This document shows positions 26,365-35,490 of a stretch of DNA of 64,000 bases, piece after piece. Below the pieces are notes generated by a model that ran no database searches, was not told the DNA's origin, and saw only the letters and a list, made by a program, of their open reading frames with translations. The stretch is from Bacteroidales bacterium (GTDB taxonomy: Bacteria; Bacteroidota; Bacteroidia; Bacteroidales; UBA932): positions 1-64,000 of the forward strand of contig JAGCJX010000012.1 of the NCBI GenBank assembly GCA_017647795.1. The letters run 5' to 3'. The translations under genes were made by a program, and so were the position numbers. Within the stretch, counting starts at the first letter, position 1, and each line of letters begins with the position of its first letter.

Positions 26365-27288
26365 GTGGAAAATGTAAAACAAAGGACGGCCGTTGTCGTC
26401 AAACATACGGGTAGTCACTACCTGCTCTCGGAGTTACCTGCCTGGGCTCCGTTCACTGCTGTTGTACGAGGAAAACTGCGGATGCAGGACAGTCGGACCA
26501 CCAATCCGGTGGCCGTGGGTGACCGGGTTGTGGTGGAAGGAGAAGTCATTCGGGAAGTGTTGCCGCGGACCAATTGTGTGGTGCGCAAGTCCACCAACCT
26601 GTCGCGCCAAAGCCATGTCATCGCAGCCAACGTCGATGTGGCCGTACTCGTGGTGACAATCGCCTACCCGGAGACCAAGTGGCCGTTCATCGACCGCTTC
26701 CTGGTAACTTGTGAGGCCTACAAGGTTCCGGTCTGCATTGTGTTGAACAAAATTGACTTGTACGGAGAGACCCACCGTCCGTTGGTGGATTATTTCCGGG
26801 AAGTGTACGAAGGGGCCGGTTATCCCGTAATGGAAACATCGGCGGAAACAGGGGCCGGTGTGGAGGAATTGCGGGCCTTGTGCCGGGATCGTGTGGCGCT
26901 GTTTTCCGGCGTGTCCGGCGTCGGCAAGTCGTCGTTGATCCGGGCTTTGGATCCAAACCTGGATCTGCGTGTGGGTGAGATCTCCTCGGCCCACCTGCAA
27001 GGCAAACACACCACGACGTTCTACGAAATGCATCCCATTGCCAGCGGTGGTTTCTTGATTGATACGCCGGGTATTCGTGGATTCGGTTTGGTGGATGTGG
27101 ACAAAGAAGAAATTTCCACCTACTTCCCGGAGATGCTTCGGGTGATGGACGATTGCCGTTTCAAGCCTTGTACCCATACCCACGACCCGGGTTGTGCCGT
27201 CAAAGCGGCTGTGGACGAAGGTCTCATCGCCGGCGAACGGTACGATGCCTACCTGGGAATGTTGGAAGACGAAGAAAAATACCGTTAA
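26365..27288 (+). CDS. rsgA: Ribosome small-subunit-dependent GTPase RsgA
   Basis: Circularly permuted GTPase for late 30S maturation, 307 aa. An N-terminal OB domain is followed by G4 (VLNKIDLYGE) preceding G1 (FSGVSGVGKSSLIRAL) and G3 (DTPGIRGF). The C-terminal zinc-binding motif is CRFKPCTHTHDPGC. The start is a GTG at 26365; there is no ATG nearby in frame and the next Met is about 37 residues in, after the OB domain has begun. The -7 box lies 5 nt upstream, so no ribosome binding site can be present. It is followed after 16 bp by the MATE gene. Confidence 0.93.
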   Translation: MENVKQRTAVVVKHTGSHYLLSELPAWAPFTAVVRGKLRMQDSRTTNPVAVGDRVVVEGEVIREVLPRTNCVVRKSTNLSRQSHVIAANVDVAVLVVTIAYPETKWPFIDRFLVTCEAYKVPVCIVLNKIDLYGETHRPLVDYFREVYEGAGYPVMETSAETGAGVEELRALCRDRVALFSGVSGVGKSSLIRALDPNLDLRVGEISSAHLQGKHTTTFYEMHPIASGGFLIDTPGIRGFGLVDVDKEEISTYFPEMLRVMDDCRFKPCTHTHDPGCAVKAAVDEGLIAGERYDAYLGMLEDEEKYR

Positions 27289-27304
27289 CCCCTCCTGACG
27301 AATC

Positions 27305-28606
27305 ATGAACCGTCGCATTTTGAAACTGGCTGTGCCGAGCATCCTGGCCAATATCACCGTCCCGTTGGTGGGCATGGTGGATTTGGCGGTAGCCGGCCGT
27401 TTGGGCAGTGTTGCTGCCATTGGCGCCATTGCGATCGGTTCGATGCTGTTTGACCTGCTGTACTGGAACATGGGCTTTTTGCGCATCGGGACAGGAGGAA
27501 TCACGGCACAGGCTTATGGCCGCCGTGACTTGCAAGGAACGGTGACCGCCTTTACACAAGGGCTGGCGACGGCCTTGGGTGTGGCCCTCTTCATTTGGTT
27601 GATCCAATACTTCTTTGTGGAGGCTGCCTTCTTCTTTTTGGATACTTCTCCAGAGGTTGCCTCGTTGGCCCGCAACTACTTCTATGTTCGGATTTGGGCG
27701 GCTCCGGCAACCTTGAGCCTGTATGTCTTTAAGGGTTGGTTCATTGGTATGCAGAATACCGTCAGTCCCATGGCTGTGGACATTACTGTCAATGTGGTCA
27801 ACCTCGTAGCAAGTTGGGTCCTGGCTTTGTACACCCCGCTCGGCATGGTTGGGGTGGCTTTGGGGACCGTGATTGCCCAATATTCGGGCCTGGCCCTGGC
27901 TTCGGGCCTCTTCCTGCGCTATTACCGCAAACTCTTGCGCTATTTTTCCTGGCGGCGGGACGTTCGCCTGCGTGATATGCGGCGTTATTTTGTGTTGAAC
28001 GGCAACCTCTTCCTGCGTTCGCTGTGTATGCTGGCCGTTTATACCGGCTTTACAGCCCTCTCGGCCCGTTTCGGGGATACCTTGTTGGCCGTAGGATCCA
28101 TCGTGATGAAACTCCTGATGTTTTATTCTTACTTCTTGGACGGCTTTGCCTATGCCGGGGAAGCTTTGGCCGGGAAGTACATCGGAGCCCGGGACAAAGC
28201 TTCTTTGTCGAAGGCGGTCCGTCTGCTGTTTGTGTGGAGTCTGGTCATCGGTATTTTCTCAACCTTCGTTTACGGTTGGGGTGGCCGGGCGATGTTGGGC
28301 TGGGTGGCCGACAACGAAGCCGTGGTCCAAGCCGCAGAGCCTTTCTTGATTTGGCTTCTGCTGATGCCTCTGTTGAGTTCCGCTGCATTTATGTGGGACG
28401 GAATCTTCATTGGGGCGACCGCAGCCACCGCCATCCGGAACAGCATGGTTTGGTCGGTGGTGGCCTTCTTTGGGGTATTTTTCGCGGTTGAGGGGCTTGT
28501 GGGTTCGCAGGCCTTGTTCCTGGCGTATGCGGCACACTTGCTGGCCCGGGCTATTTACCTGACTGCGACGGCCCGACGTGAAATTTTTATTAGGCCTTTT
28601 GCATAA
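27305..28606 (+). CDS. MATE-family multidrug/toxin efflux transporter
   Basis: 433-aa inner-membrane protein with about twelve hydrophobic segments in two similar halves. It begins MNRRILKLAVPSILANITVP with the MATE-typical VGMVDLAVAGRLGS. NorM/DinF-like members expel cationic drugs or metabolites using Na+ or H+; the substrate here is unknown. It lies 16 bp after rsgA on the same strand and is probably co-transcribed. Confidence 0.9.
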   Translation: MNRRILKLAVPSILANITVPLVGMVDLAVAGRLGSVAAIGAIAIGSMLFDLLYWNMGFLRIGTGGITAQAYGRRDLQGTVTAFTQGLATALGVALFIWLIQYFFVEAAFFFLDTSPEVASLARNYFYVRIWAAPATLSLYVFKGWFIGMQNTVSPMAVDITVNVVNLVASWVLALYTPLGMVGVALGTVIAQYSGLALASGLFLRYYRKLLRYFSWRRDVRLRDMRRYFVLNGNLFLRSLCMLAVYTGFTALSARFGDTLLAVGSIVMKLLMFYSYFLDGFAYAGEALAGKYIGARDKASLSKAVRLLFVWSLVIGIFSTFVYGWGGRAMLGWVADNEAVVQAAEPFLIWLLLMPLLSSAAFMWDGIFIGATAATAIRNSMVWSVVAFFGVFFAVEGLVGSQALFLAYAAHLLARAIYLTATARREIFIRPFA

Positions 28607-28613
28607 AATTTTG

Positions 28614-28621
28614 TAAGTTTG
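28614..28621 (+). promoter_or_regulatory. -7 box TAAGTTTG of fbp
   Basis: TAAGTTTG lies 26 bp before the fbp ATG and just after the MATE stop codon. No TTG is found at the preferred -33 spacing, so the call rests on the -7 match and position. Confidence 0.45.
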
Positions 28622-28647
28622 TCTGTCAACTACGAATTGTATTACAG

Positions 28648-30606
28648 ATGAACAAAGACCTTAAATACTTGCAGTTGCTGGCGAAGAAATTTCCGTCCAT
28701 TCAGGCCGCCAGTACCGAAATCATCAACTTGGAAGCCATCATGAACCTGCCCAAGGGCACGGAGCACTTTGTAACCGACCTTCACGGGGAGTACGAAGCG
28801 TTTCAACACGTGTTGCGAAATGCTTCGGGGGTGATTCGTCGCAAAGTGGACGAAATCTTTGGACACAACATGCGCGAAGCTGAGAAACGGGATTTCTGTA
28901 CCTTGATTTATTACCCGGCTGAAAAACTGAAACGTGTGAAGCAGCAGGAGAGTGATTTGGAGGGCTGGTACAAAATGACGCTGTTGCGTTTGGTGGAGGT
29001 CTGCTCCTATTGTTCTTCCAAATACACCCGATCGAAGGTACAAAAGGCCTTGCCCGAGACATATACCTATATTATTCAGGAGTTGATGTACGAAATTCAC
29101 GGCGACCGGAACAAACAGGAATACACGGATGCCATCATCAATTCCATCGTACAGACGGGGCGGGCCGACAATTTCATCATTGCAATCTCCAACCTCATCC
29201 AACGCCTGACCATTGATTCCCTGCACATCATTGGGGACATCTACGACCGGGGTCCGGGGGCTCACAACATCATGGACACCGTGTGCAATTACCACAACGT
29301 GGATATCCAATGGGGAAACCACGACTTGGTGTGGATGGGAGCCGCTTCGGGAAGTGCAGCCTGCATGGCCAACGTTTTGCGGATGAGCCTGCGCTACGCC
29401 AACCTGGAGACGTTGGAGGATGGCTACGGCATCAACCTGCTGCCGTTGGCAACGTTTGCTATGGAAGTCTATGAGCACGACCCTTGTACTATTTTCATGC
29501 CCAAATCGGTGGAAGATCCGACCATTACCCCCAATCAGATCCGTCTGATTGCCCAGATGCACAAGGCGATTTCGGTCATCCAGTTCAAACTGGAAGGGGA
29601 AATCATCCGTCGTCGTCCGGACTTTGAGATGGACGACCGTCTGTTGTTGAACCAGATTGATTACGAAAAAGGAACGATCCGCATCGGTGGCGTTGATTAC
29701 CCGTTGAAAGACCGTCATTTTCCGACCATTGATCCGACAGATCCTTACCGCCTGACGGCAGCTGAGTCCCTGGTGGTGGACAAACTGATGCACAGCTTTG
29801 AGTTGAGTACGAAAATGGAGAAACACATGCGTTGTCTCTACTCCAAAGGGGCGTTGTACCTGGTCCGCAATGGAAACCTTCTGTACCACGGCTCCGTGCC
29901 TTTGAACGAAGACGGAACGCTGGCAGAGGTGACCGTAAACGGAAGGAAGTATGCCGGCAAGGCGTTGTTTGACCAGGTGGACCAGCTGGTGCGCATCGCG
30001 TACTTTGAAAACAAGGACATGGAGCTGAAGCAATATGCACAGGACTTTGTCTGGTACCTCTGGTGCGGTCCCTATTCTCCTCCGTTTGACAAACGTAAGA
30101 TGGCGACCTTTGAACGCTACTACCTCGATGCACCCGAACCGAAAAAAGAAGAGAAGGGTTACTACTATACCTTGAAGGGAAAGCGTGAGATTTGTGAAAT
30201 GATTCTGCACGAATTCGGAATTGATGCAGAGTATGGCCACATCATCAACGGTCACATCCCTGTTAAAACCATCAAGGGAGAAAGTCCGATCAAAGCCGGT
30301 GGCAAACTCATGGTGATCGACGGGGGATTCTCAAAAGCTTACCAATCCGAAACCGGTATTGCGGGCTATACCTTGATCTTCAACTCGTACGGTCTGCACT
30401 TGGTGCAACACCAACCTTTCATTTCCCGGCAAAAGGCCATCGAGGATGGTTTGGACATCATTTCATCCAACCACGTCGTGGACATGGCAAGCAAACGGAT
30501 GTACGTCCGGGATACGGATACCGGACGAGAGTTGGCAGAACAGATTTCTGACTTGAAAGAATTGTTGAAAGCTTACCGCGGAGGTTTGATCCGGGAAGAA
30601 GCTTAG
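28648..30606 (+). CDS. fbp: Fructose-1,6-bisphosphatase, class III
   Basis: 652-aa gluconeogenic phosphatase of the class III type found in Firmicutes and Bacteroidota, with a metallophosphoesterase core. Metal-binding motifs are VTDLHGEYEAF, IIGDIYDRGPGAHNIM and WGNHDLVWMGAASG. The C-terminal part has INGHIPVKTIKGESPIKAGG. The ATG follows a TAAGTTTG promoter element. The stop codon overlaps that of the convergent ctlX gene by 4 bp. Confidence 0.95.
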   Translation: MNKDLKYLQLLAKKFPSIQAASTEIINLEAIMNLPKGTEHFVTDLHGEYEAFQHVLRNASGVIRRKVDEIFGHNMREAEKRDFCTLIYYPAEKLKRVKQQESDLEGWYKMTLLRLVEVCSYCSSKYTRSKVQKALPETYTYIIQELMYEIHGDRNKQEYTDAIINSIVQTGRADNFIIAISNLIQRLTIDSLHIIGDIYDRGPGAHNIMDTVCNYHNVDIQWGNHDLVWMGAASGSAACMANVLRMSLRYANLETLEDGYGINLLPLATFAMEVYEHDPCTIFMPKSVEDPTITPNQIRLIAQMHKAISVIQFKLEGEIIRRRPDFEMDDRLLLNQIDYEKGTIRIGGVDYPLKDRHFPTIDPTDPYRLTAAESLVVDKLMHSFELSTKMEKHMRCLYSKGALYLVRNGNLLYHGSVPLNEDGTLAEVTVNGRKYAGKALFDQVDQLVRIAYFENKDMELKQYAQDFVWYLWCGPYSPPFDKRKMATFERYYLDAPEPKKEEKGYYYTLKGKREICEMILHEFGIDAEYGHIINGHIPVKTIKGESPIKAGGKLMVIDGGFSKAYQSETGIAGYTLIFNSYGLHLVQHQPFISRQKAIEDGLDIISSNHVVDMASKRMYVRDTDTGRELAEQISDLKELLKAYRGGLIREEA

Positions 30607-31511
30607 AAGATTTCAGCAATCATACAGCGAACAGAACCGCCTCCATTTTTCTCGATGTGATCGATTCGGGGAACAATGAGGCGGTGTTCTTTTTGCAACA
30701 GGGCCAATTGTTCCGGACGAAGGCTTTGGTAGGCTGTGGCTGAGAGTACCCAACAACGTTCGCCTTGGTCGTTGGTCAGTTCCATCATGTTGCCGGCATA
30801 GCAATGTACTTGTTCCAAGGAAATGTCCAGGATCTGGCGACCGCTGCGTTCGAGCGATTCACAGAGGCGTTGTCGTTCTTGCGGATCGCGGATGGAGTCC
30901 AGACAGACGATGGCCAGGTCTGTGCCGACCGACATCATGACGTTGGTGTGGTAAATTTGGGTGCCGTTTCCGTCCACCGAAGTGAAGAGGTGGTAGGTGT
31001 AACCCAGGCGTTCAGCAAACTCTTGAAGCAGTGTCTCGTGGGTACGCGGTGATCGGCAGGCATAAGCGATGCGGTGAATGCGGTCCAGAACCATACTGCC
31101 CGTTCCTTCCAAGAAGCGTCCTTGTTCTTCGCCCGGGGTCAGGTCGATGGTTTGCCGGTAGTTGGCAAAGCCCTCTTGGATGGCTTGGATGAAATGAGGC
31201 TTGCGCTCCTGGCGACGGTTGGGGGCAAAGAGCGGGAAGATGACAAAGTTGCCGTCTGCGTGGGTGGTGAACCAGTTGTTCGGGAAGATCGAGTCCGGGG
31301 TGTGGGGTTCTGGAGTGTCCTGGGCCACAATCACACGGATGCCGTTGGCACGGAGCAGGTCTACATACGCATTGAATTCGGCCAATGCGTTGTCCTGTGC
31401 AATTTGGTTGTCTTCTTGGGTCTGGAACACGTTGTTGCTGGCCGTTTGCGGGTTGAAGCCGAAACGGACCGGCTGTATCATGAAGACGGTAGAGGTTGTC
31501 TGTTGGTTCAT
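30603..31511 (-). CDS. ctlX: Citrulline utilization hydrolase CtlX-type (arginine deiminase-related)
   Basis: 302-aa member of the guanidino-group modifying superfamily. The start MNQQTTSTVFMIQPVRFGFN at 31511 is preferred; the upstream frame lies within rocD. IFPNNWFTTHADG, the acid LEGTGSMVLDR and HTNVMMSVG are in family order. The nucleophilic cysteine near the end is Cys296 in GGGSVRCM. CtlX proteins have been linked to citrulline breakdown in Bacteroidota. It lies 10 bp downstream of rocD in the same operon, which supports a role in arginine/citrulline to ornithine to glutamate catabolism. Confidence 0.88.
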   Translation of the reverse strand: MNQQTTSTVFMIQPVRFGFNPQTASNNVFQTQEDNQIAQDNALAEFNAYVDLLRANGIRVIVAQDTPEPHTPDSIFPNNWFTTHADGNFVIFPLFAPNRRQERKPHFIQAIQEGFANYRQTIDLTPGEEQGRFLEGTGSMVLDRIHRIAYACRSPRTHETLLQEFAERLGYTYHLFTSVDGNGTQIYHTNVMMSVGTDLAIVCLDSIRDPQERQRLCESLERSGRQILDISLEQVHCYAGNMMELTNDQGERCWVLSATAYQSLRPEQLALLQKEHRLIVPRIDHIEKNGGGSVRCMIAEIF

Positions 31512-31521
31512 AATGGTTGTT

Positions 31522-32748
31522 TTACAATTCTTCAAAGGCTTCGAAAATGATGCGGATGGCTTCGCGCAATTCGGTCTCGTTGATGACCAAGGGCGGTGCA
31601 AACCGGATGATGTGACGGTGGGTGGGTTTGGCCAGCAATCCCTTTTCCGCCATCTTCAGGCAGATGTCCCAGGCTTCTTTGCCGTCGTGCGGTTCGGTGA
31701 CGATGGCGTTGAGCAGGCCTTTACCCCGTACGTATTTGAAGAAGGGAGATTTGATTTTGGCTATTTCTTCCCGGAAGATCTTTCCGAGACGTTCTGCATT
31801 TTCGGTCAATTTTTCATCCCGGACCACTTCCAGGGCTGCGACGGCCACGCGGGCTGCCAGGGGGAAGCCACCAAAGGTGGATCCGTGCTCACCCGGTCGG
31901 ATGGTCAGCATGATGTCGTCGTCCGCCAGGACGGCAGAGACGGGGAGGGTGCCTCCGGACAGGGCTTTGCCCAAGATTACGATGTCCGGACGAACGCCTT
32001 CGTGGTCGCAGCAGAGCATACGGCCGGTACGGGCGATGCCCGTTTGTACTTCGTCAGCCACGAACAGGACGTTGTGTTGTTTGCACAAGTCGTAGCAGGC
32101 TTTCAGGTAACCGTCGTCCGGAACGAATACGCCCGCTTCCCCTTGGATGGGTTCTGCCAGGAAGGCAGCAACACGGTCTCCGTGGCGTTCAAGTACCTCT
32201 TGCAAGGCAGCCGGGTCGTTGTAAGGAATGACCTCGAAGCCCGGCGTGAAGGGTCCGTAGTTGGAGTAGCTGTCAGGATCGGTAGAAATTGAAACGATGG
32301 AAATGGTCCGGCCGTGGAAGTTGCCACGGCAAGCCACGATGATGGCTTGGTTTTCCGGAATGCCTTTGCGCACATAACCCCAGCGGCGGGCCAATTTCAG
32401 CGCGGTCTCAACGGCTTCGGCACCGGAATTCATCGGAAGCAATTTGTCGTAACCGAAGAAACGGGTGGCAAATTCTTCGTAGGGACCAAGACAGTCGTTG
32501 TGGAAAGCGCGCGAGGTCAGGCAGAGGTTTTGCGCTTGGTCGCACAAGGCTTTTACGATTTTGGGGTGGCAGTGACCTTGGTTGACCGCAGAGTAAGCGG
32601 ACAGAAAGTCGAAGTAACGTTTGCCATCCACATCCCACACATAAATGCCTTGTCCTCTGGATAAGACGACGGGCATCGGGTGGTAGTTGTGCGCTCCATA
32701 TTGCTCCTCTTGGGCGATGTAGCGTTGTGCATTGGGCGTGATTTCCAT
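31522..32748 (-). CDS. rocD: Ornithine-oxo-acid aminotransferase
   Basis: 408-aa class III PLP-dependent aminotransferase that converts ornithine and 2-oxoglutarate to glutamate semialdehyde and glutamate. Key blocks are [32 protein letters not shown] and the PLP lysine in [16 protein letters not shown]. It is close to known ornithine aminotransferases over the whole length. First gene of rocD-ctlX, with TATATTTG (32771-32778, minus) as -7 box and a leader of ~22 bp. It is divergent from the YfcC-type carrier. Confidence 0.94.
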   Translation of the reverse strand: MEITPNAQRYIAQEEQYGAHNYHPMPVVLSRGQGIYVWDVDGKRYFDFLSAYSAVNQGHCHPKIVKALCDQAQNLCLTSRAFHNDCLGPYEEFATRFFGYDKLLPMNSGAEAVETALKLARRWGYVRKGIPENQAIIVACRGNFHGRTISIVSISTDPDSYSNYGPFTPGFEVIPYNDPAALQEVLERHGDRVAAFLAEPIQGEAGVFVPDDGYLKACYDLCKQHNVLFVADEVQTGIARTGRMLCCDHEGVRPDIVILGKALSGGTLPVSAVLADDDIMLTIRPGEHGSTFGGFPLAARVAVAALEVVRDEKLTENAERLGKIFREEIAKIKSPFFKYVRGKGLLNAIVTEPHDGKEAWDICLKMAEKGLLAKPTHRHIIRFAPPLVINETELREAIRIIFEAFEEL

Positions 32749-32770
32749 AAGCGATTTCTTTTATGACTAG

Positions 32771-32807
32771 CAAATATAAATAATCTTATGGAATTTGGTT
32801 ACTTTTG
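32771..32807. promoter_or_regulatory. Divergent -7 boxes of rocD-ctlX and the YfcC carrier
   Basis: Minus strand TATATTTG (32771-32778) and plus strand TACTTTTG (32800-32807). The plus box is followed after exactly 5 nt by the GTG at 32813, as at rsgA. A shared regulator between the two transcripts is possible but no operator is evident. Confidence 0.55.
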
Positions 32808-32812
32808 CCCTC

Positions 32813-34396
32813 GTGAAAGCAAAAAAGAAATTCGAATTCCCGAATACATACGTCATTGTATTCTTCCTGATCGTCTTGGCCGCCGTGGCGACCTGGTTTG
32901 TTCCCGGTGGTGAATTTTATAAAACCGAGGAGGGGCTTACGGCCTTTCGTTCAGTCCCTAGCGAGCCACAAACCTGGCAGGTCTTTACGACCTTGTTCGA
33001 AGGATTTACCAGCCAGGCTGGAATCATTGTCTTTATCCTGGTCATTGGGGGCGCCTTTTGGATTGTCAACGGTTGCAAGGCGGTTGATGTGGGCATCTTT
33101 GCCTTCCTAAATGCATCCAAACGGCTGGAGGCCTATCCGCTGCTTCGGAAGGTCGGTGTCCACAACCTGATTCTGATCTTGATCATGATCTTGTTCAGCC
33201 TCTTTGGGGCGGTCTTTGGTATGAGTGAGGAGACCATTGCCTTTGTCGTGGTCCTCGTGCCGTTGGCCATTTCCATGGGGTATGATTCCATTGTGGGTGT
33301 GTGTTTGGTTTATGTGGCAGCCCACGTGGGTTTTGCGGGAGCCTTTTTGAATCCTTTTACCATCGGCATTGCGCAAGGCATGGCCGATCTGCCTTTGTTC
33401 TCGGGAATGGGCTACCGCCTGGTTTGTTGGGCGGTACTGACGGCCCTGACCATTGCGGTGGTGCTGGTGTATGCGGCCCGCATCAAGCGTCGCCCCGAGT
33501 TGTCGCCGATGTATGAGCTGGATGCTTCCTGGCGGAAAGAGCACGGGGATGCCCAAGAAAAGATCCCTTATTTTACCAACCGTTCGGCCTGGGTGTCGTT
33601 TGCCTTGGTGTGGGTGGCTTCCTTGGTATTTGCGTTTGCTTATGGTTCGGGATGCGAATTGACCTTTGGTAACAATCCGATTCCGGCCCCCTACCTTTTG
33701 TGGGTTCTCTCCGGGCTTTTTGCCTTGGTTTCTGTGGTGGCCCTACGCAAATCGGTCCATTTCTATATTCTGGGCTTGCTCGGCTTTACCATCGTGTACC
33801 TGGTGGTCGGTGTTTCGGCCTATGGTTGGTATATCGGAGAGATCTCGGCCCTCTTCTTGGGCTTGGCCTTGGCGGCTGGCGTGGCGGCGGGCTATTCGGC
33901 CAACAAAATTGTCCAGGAGTTTCTGGCGGGGGCCAAGGATATCCTTTCGGCGGCTGTCATCGTAGGTTTGGCTGCTGGTATTGTCGGTATCCTGAAACAG
34001 GGGATGGTCATTGATACGATGCTGTATGCATTGGCTTCCAGTCTGGGAGAGGCCGGCAAGGTGGCTTCCTTGTCAATGATGTACGGTATTCAGACCCTCA
34101 TCAACCTCTTCATTACTTCGGCTTCGGCCAAGGCGGCCATCACGATGCCCATCATGGCACCGTTTGCCGATATGATTGACCTGTCCCGTCAGGCGACGGT
34201 GTTGGCCTTCCAGTTTGGCGATGGGTTTACCAACATGATTACACCGACTTCCGGTGTGCTGATCGCCGTCCTCGGTCTGGCCCGGATTCCTTATGCGAAA
34301 TGGGTGAAGTGGGTGTGGAAGTTCATCCTCTTCCTGATTCTGGTTGGTTTTCTGCTCTTGTTGCCGACGATCTTTTTCTCGCTCGAAGGTTTTTAG
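32813..34396 (+). CDS. YfcC-family basic amino acid / C4-dicarboxylate-type carrier
   Basis: 527-aa polytopic membrane protein of the YfcC/DcuC-like group, with about a dozen transmembrane segments. It opens KKKFEFPNTYVIVFFLIVLA, and a polar loop ATWFVPGGEFYKTEEG follows the first segment, as is typical of YfcC. FGMSEETIAFVVVLVPLAIS and LFITSASAKAAITMPIMAPF are conserved core motifs. Close relatives include putative arginine/ornithine exchangers. Its place opposite rocD-ctlX supports import of arginine or citrulline, or exchange with ornithine. A GTG at 32813 is taken as start; a TTG six codons earlier would place the start inside the promoter. Confidence 0.82.
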   Translation: MKAKKKFEFPNTYVIVFFLIVLAAVATWFVPGGEFYKTEEGLTAFRSVPSEPQTWQVFTTLFEGFTSQAGIIVFILVIGGAFWIVNGCKAVDVGIFAFLNASKRLEAYPLLRKVGVHNLILILIMILFSLFGAVFGMSEETIAFVVVLVPLAISMGYDSIVGVCLVYVAAHVGFAGAFLNPFTIGIAQGMADLPLFSGMGYRLVCWAVLTALTIAVVLVYAARIKRRPELSPMYELDASWRKEHGDAQEKIPYFTNRSAWVSFALVWVASLVFAFAYGSGCELTFGNNPIPAPYLLWVLSGLFALVSVVALRKSVHFYILGLLGFTIVYLVVGVSAYGWYIGEISALFLGLALAAGVAAGYSANKIVQEFLAGAKDILSAAVIVGLAAGIVGILKQGMVIDTMLYALASSLGEAGKVASLSMMYGIQTLINLFITSASAKAAITMPIMAPFADMIDLSRQATVLAFQFGDGFTNMITPTSGVLIAVLGLARIPYAKWVKWVWKFILFLILVGFLLLLPTIFFSLEGF

Positions 34397-34411
34397 ATTT
34401 TTATCATTTTT

Positions 34412-34435
34412 GGGTCCTTTCGGGACCCTTTTTGT
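34412..34435 (+). terminator. Terminator after the YfcC carrier gene
   Basis: Stem GGGTCC (34412-34417) with GGACCC (34423-34428) and a TTTCG loop, followed by TTTTTGTT. It isolates the ribosomal operon downstream. Confidence 0.85.
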
Positions 34436-34488
34436 TGGCCGTTCGAACCGCGTACATTCCTGAAATTGATGAAATTCTGAAGGAAATG

Positions 34489-34539
34489 TTGAAAGTTTGG
34501 GAAAAATATGTATCTTTGCAGCCCGTTAATTTTGACGGG
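34489..34539 (+). promoter_or_regulatory. Promoter and leader hairpin of the rpsL operon
   Basis: TTG (34489-34491), a 19-bp gap and TATCTTTG (34511-34518) form a textbook Bacteroidota promoter. Right after it CCCGT (34522-34526) can pair with ACGGG (34535-34539), so the transcript would begin at or within a small hairpin. Whether this stabilises the message or takes part in autoregulation is not known. Confidence 0.75.
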
Positions 34540-34569
34540 GTAGTATAAAGTTAAGAATAACAACTATTT

Positions 34570-34959
34570 ATGCCTACAATTCAACAATTAGTTCGCAAAG
34601 GACGCGAGGTGATCGTAGAGAAAAGTAAATCTCGCGCGTTGGATGCTTGTCCTCAAAGACGTGGTGTTTGTGTACGTGTTTACACAACCACTCCGAAGAA
34701 ACCTAACTCAGCTATGCGTAAAGTAGCTCGTGTTCGGTTAACTAACCAAAAAGAGGTCAACGCATACATTCCCGGCGAAGGACACAACTTGCAAGAACAC
34801 AGCATCGTATTGGTGCGTGGTGGTCGTGTAAAAGACCTTCCCGGTGTACGTTACCACATCCTTAGAGGCGCATTGGACACCGCAGGCGTAGAAGGACGTA
34901 CTCAAAGCCGTTCTCTCTATGGTGCGAAGAGACCCAAAAAAACCGCCGCTAAGAAGTAA
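34570..34959 (+). CDS. rpsL: 30S ribosomal protein S12
   Basis: 129 aa, the usual length. It begins [15 protein letters not shown] and has the decoding-site loop [18 protein letters not shown], with unchanged lysines at the streptomycin-sensitive position, and [14 protein letters not shown]. First gene of the rpsL-rpsG-fusA-rpsJ operon. Codon use differs from the neighbouring housekeeping genes, as expected for a highly expressed gene. Confidence 0.98.
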   Translation: MPTIQQLVRKGREVIVEKSKSRALDACPQRRGVCVRVYTTTPKKPNSAMRKVARVRLTNQKEVNAYIPGEGHNLQEHSIVLVRGGRVKDLPGVRYHILRGALDTAGVEGRTQSRSLYGAKRPKKTAAKK

Positions 34960-34999
34960 TCAATTCATTATTTAATTATTTAAGTAAGTTTTTACAGAA

Positions 35000-35476
35000 A
35001 TGAGAAAATCGAAGCCTAAAAAGAGGATTCTACTTCCTGATCCCAAATTTCACGAAGTGGCTGTGACTCAATTCGTGAACAATCTGATGTTGCAGGGGAA
35101 GAAGAGTATCGCGTATGCTATTTTTTACGATGCCATTGACATGGTAGGCGAGAAGATGAAAGATTCTGACAAGGCTCCTCTCGACATTTGGAAGAAAGCA
35201 CTTGAAAACGTAACCCCCCAAGTTGAGGTGAAAAGCCGTCGCGTGGGTGGTGCAAACTTCCAAGTTCCTACCGAGGTGCGTCCTGAAAGAAAAGTTTCAT
35301 TGGCAATGAAAAACATGATACTTTTTGCTCGCAAACGTTCTGGTCACTCTATGGCCGAAAAACTCTCGGCGGAAATCATTGCTGCCTACAACAACGAAGG
35401 TGCTGCATTCAAGAGAAAAGAAGACATGCACCGTATGGCTGAAGCTAACAAAGCATTTGCACATTTTCGTTTTTAA
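35000..35476 (+). CDS. rpsG: 30S ribosomal protein S7
   Basis: 158 aa, normal length for the family. It binds the 3' major domain of 16S rRNA and starts head assembly. Recognisable blocks are [36 protein letters not shown] and [20 protein letters not shown]-type C terminus. Second gene of the operon, 40 bp after rpsL and 14 bp before fusA. Confidence 0.98.
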   Translation: MRKSKPKKRILLPDPKFHEVAVTQFVNNLMLQGKKSIAYAIFYDAIDMVGEKMKDSDKAPLDIWKKALENVTPQVEVKSRRVGGANFQVPTEVRPERKVSLAMKNMILFARKRSGHSMAEKLSAEIIAAYNNEGAAFKRKEDMHRMAEANKAFAHFRF

Positions 35477-35490
35477 TTAGACAATAAGCA

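Noticed and set aside
28642-30255. A 537-codon open frame on the minus strand
   Set aside because: It is antisense to fbp, whose catalytic motifs are intact.
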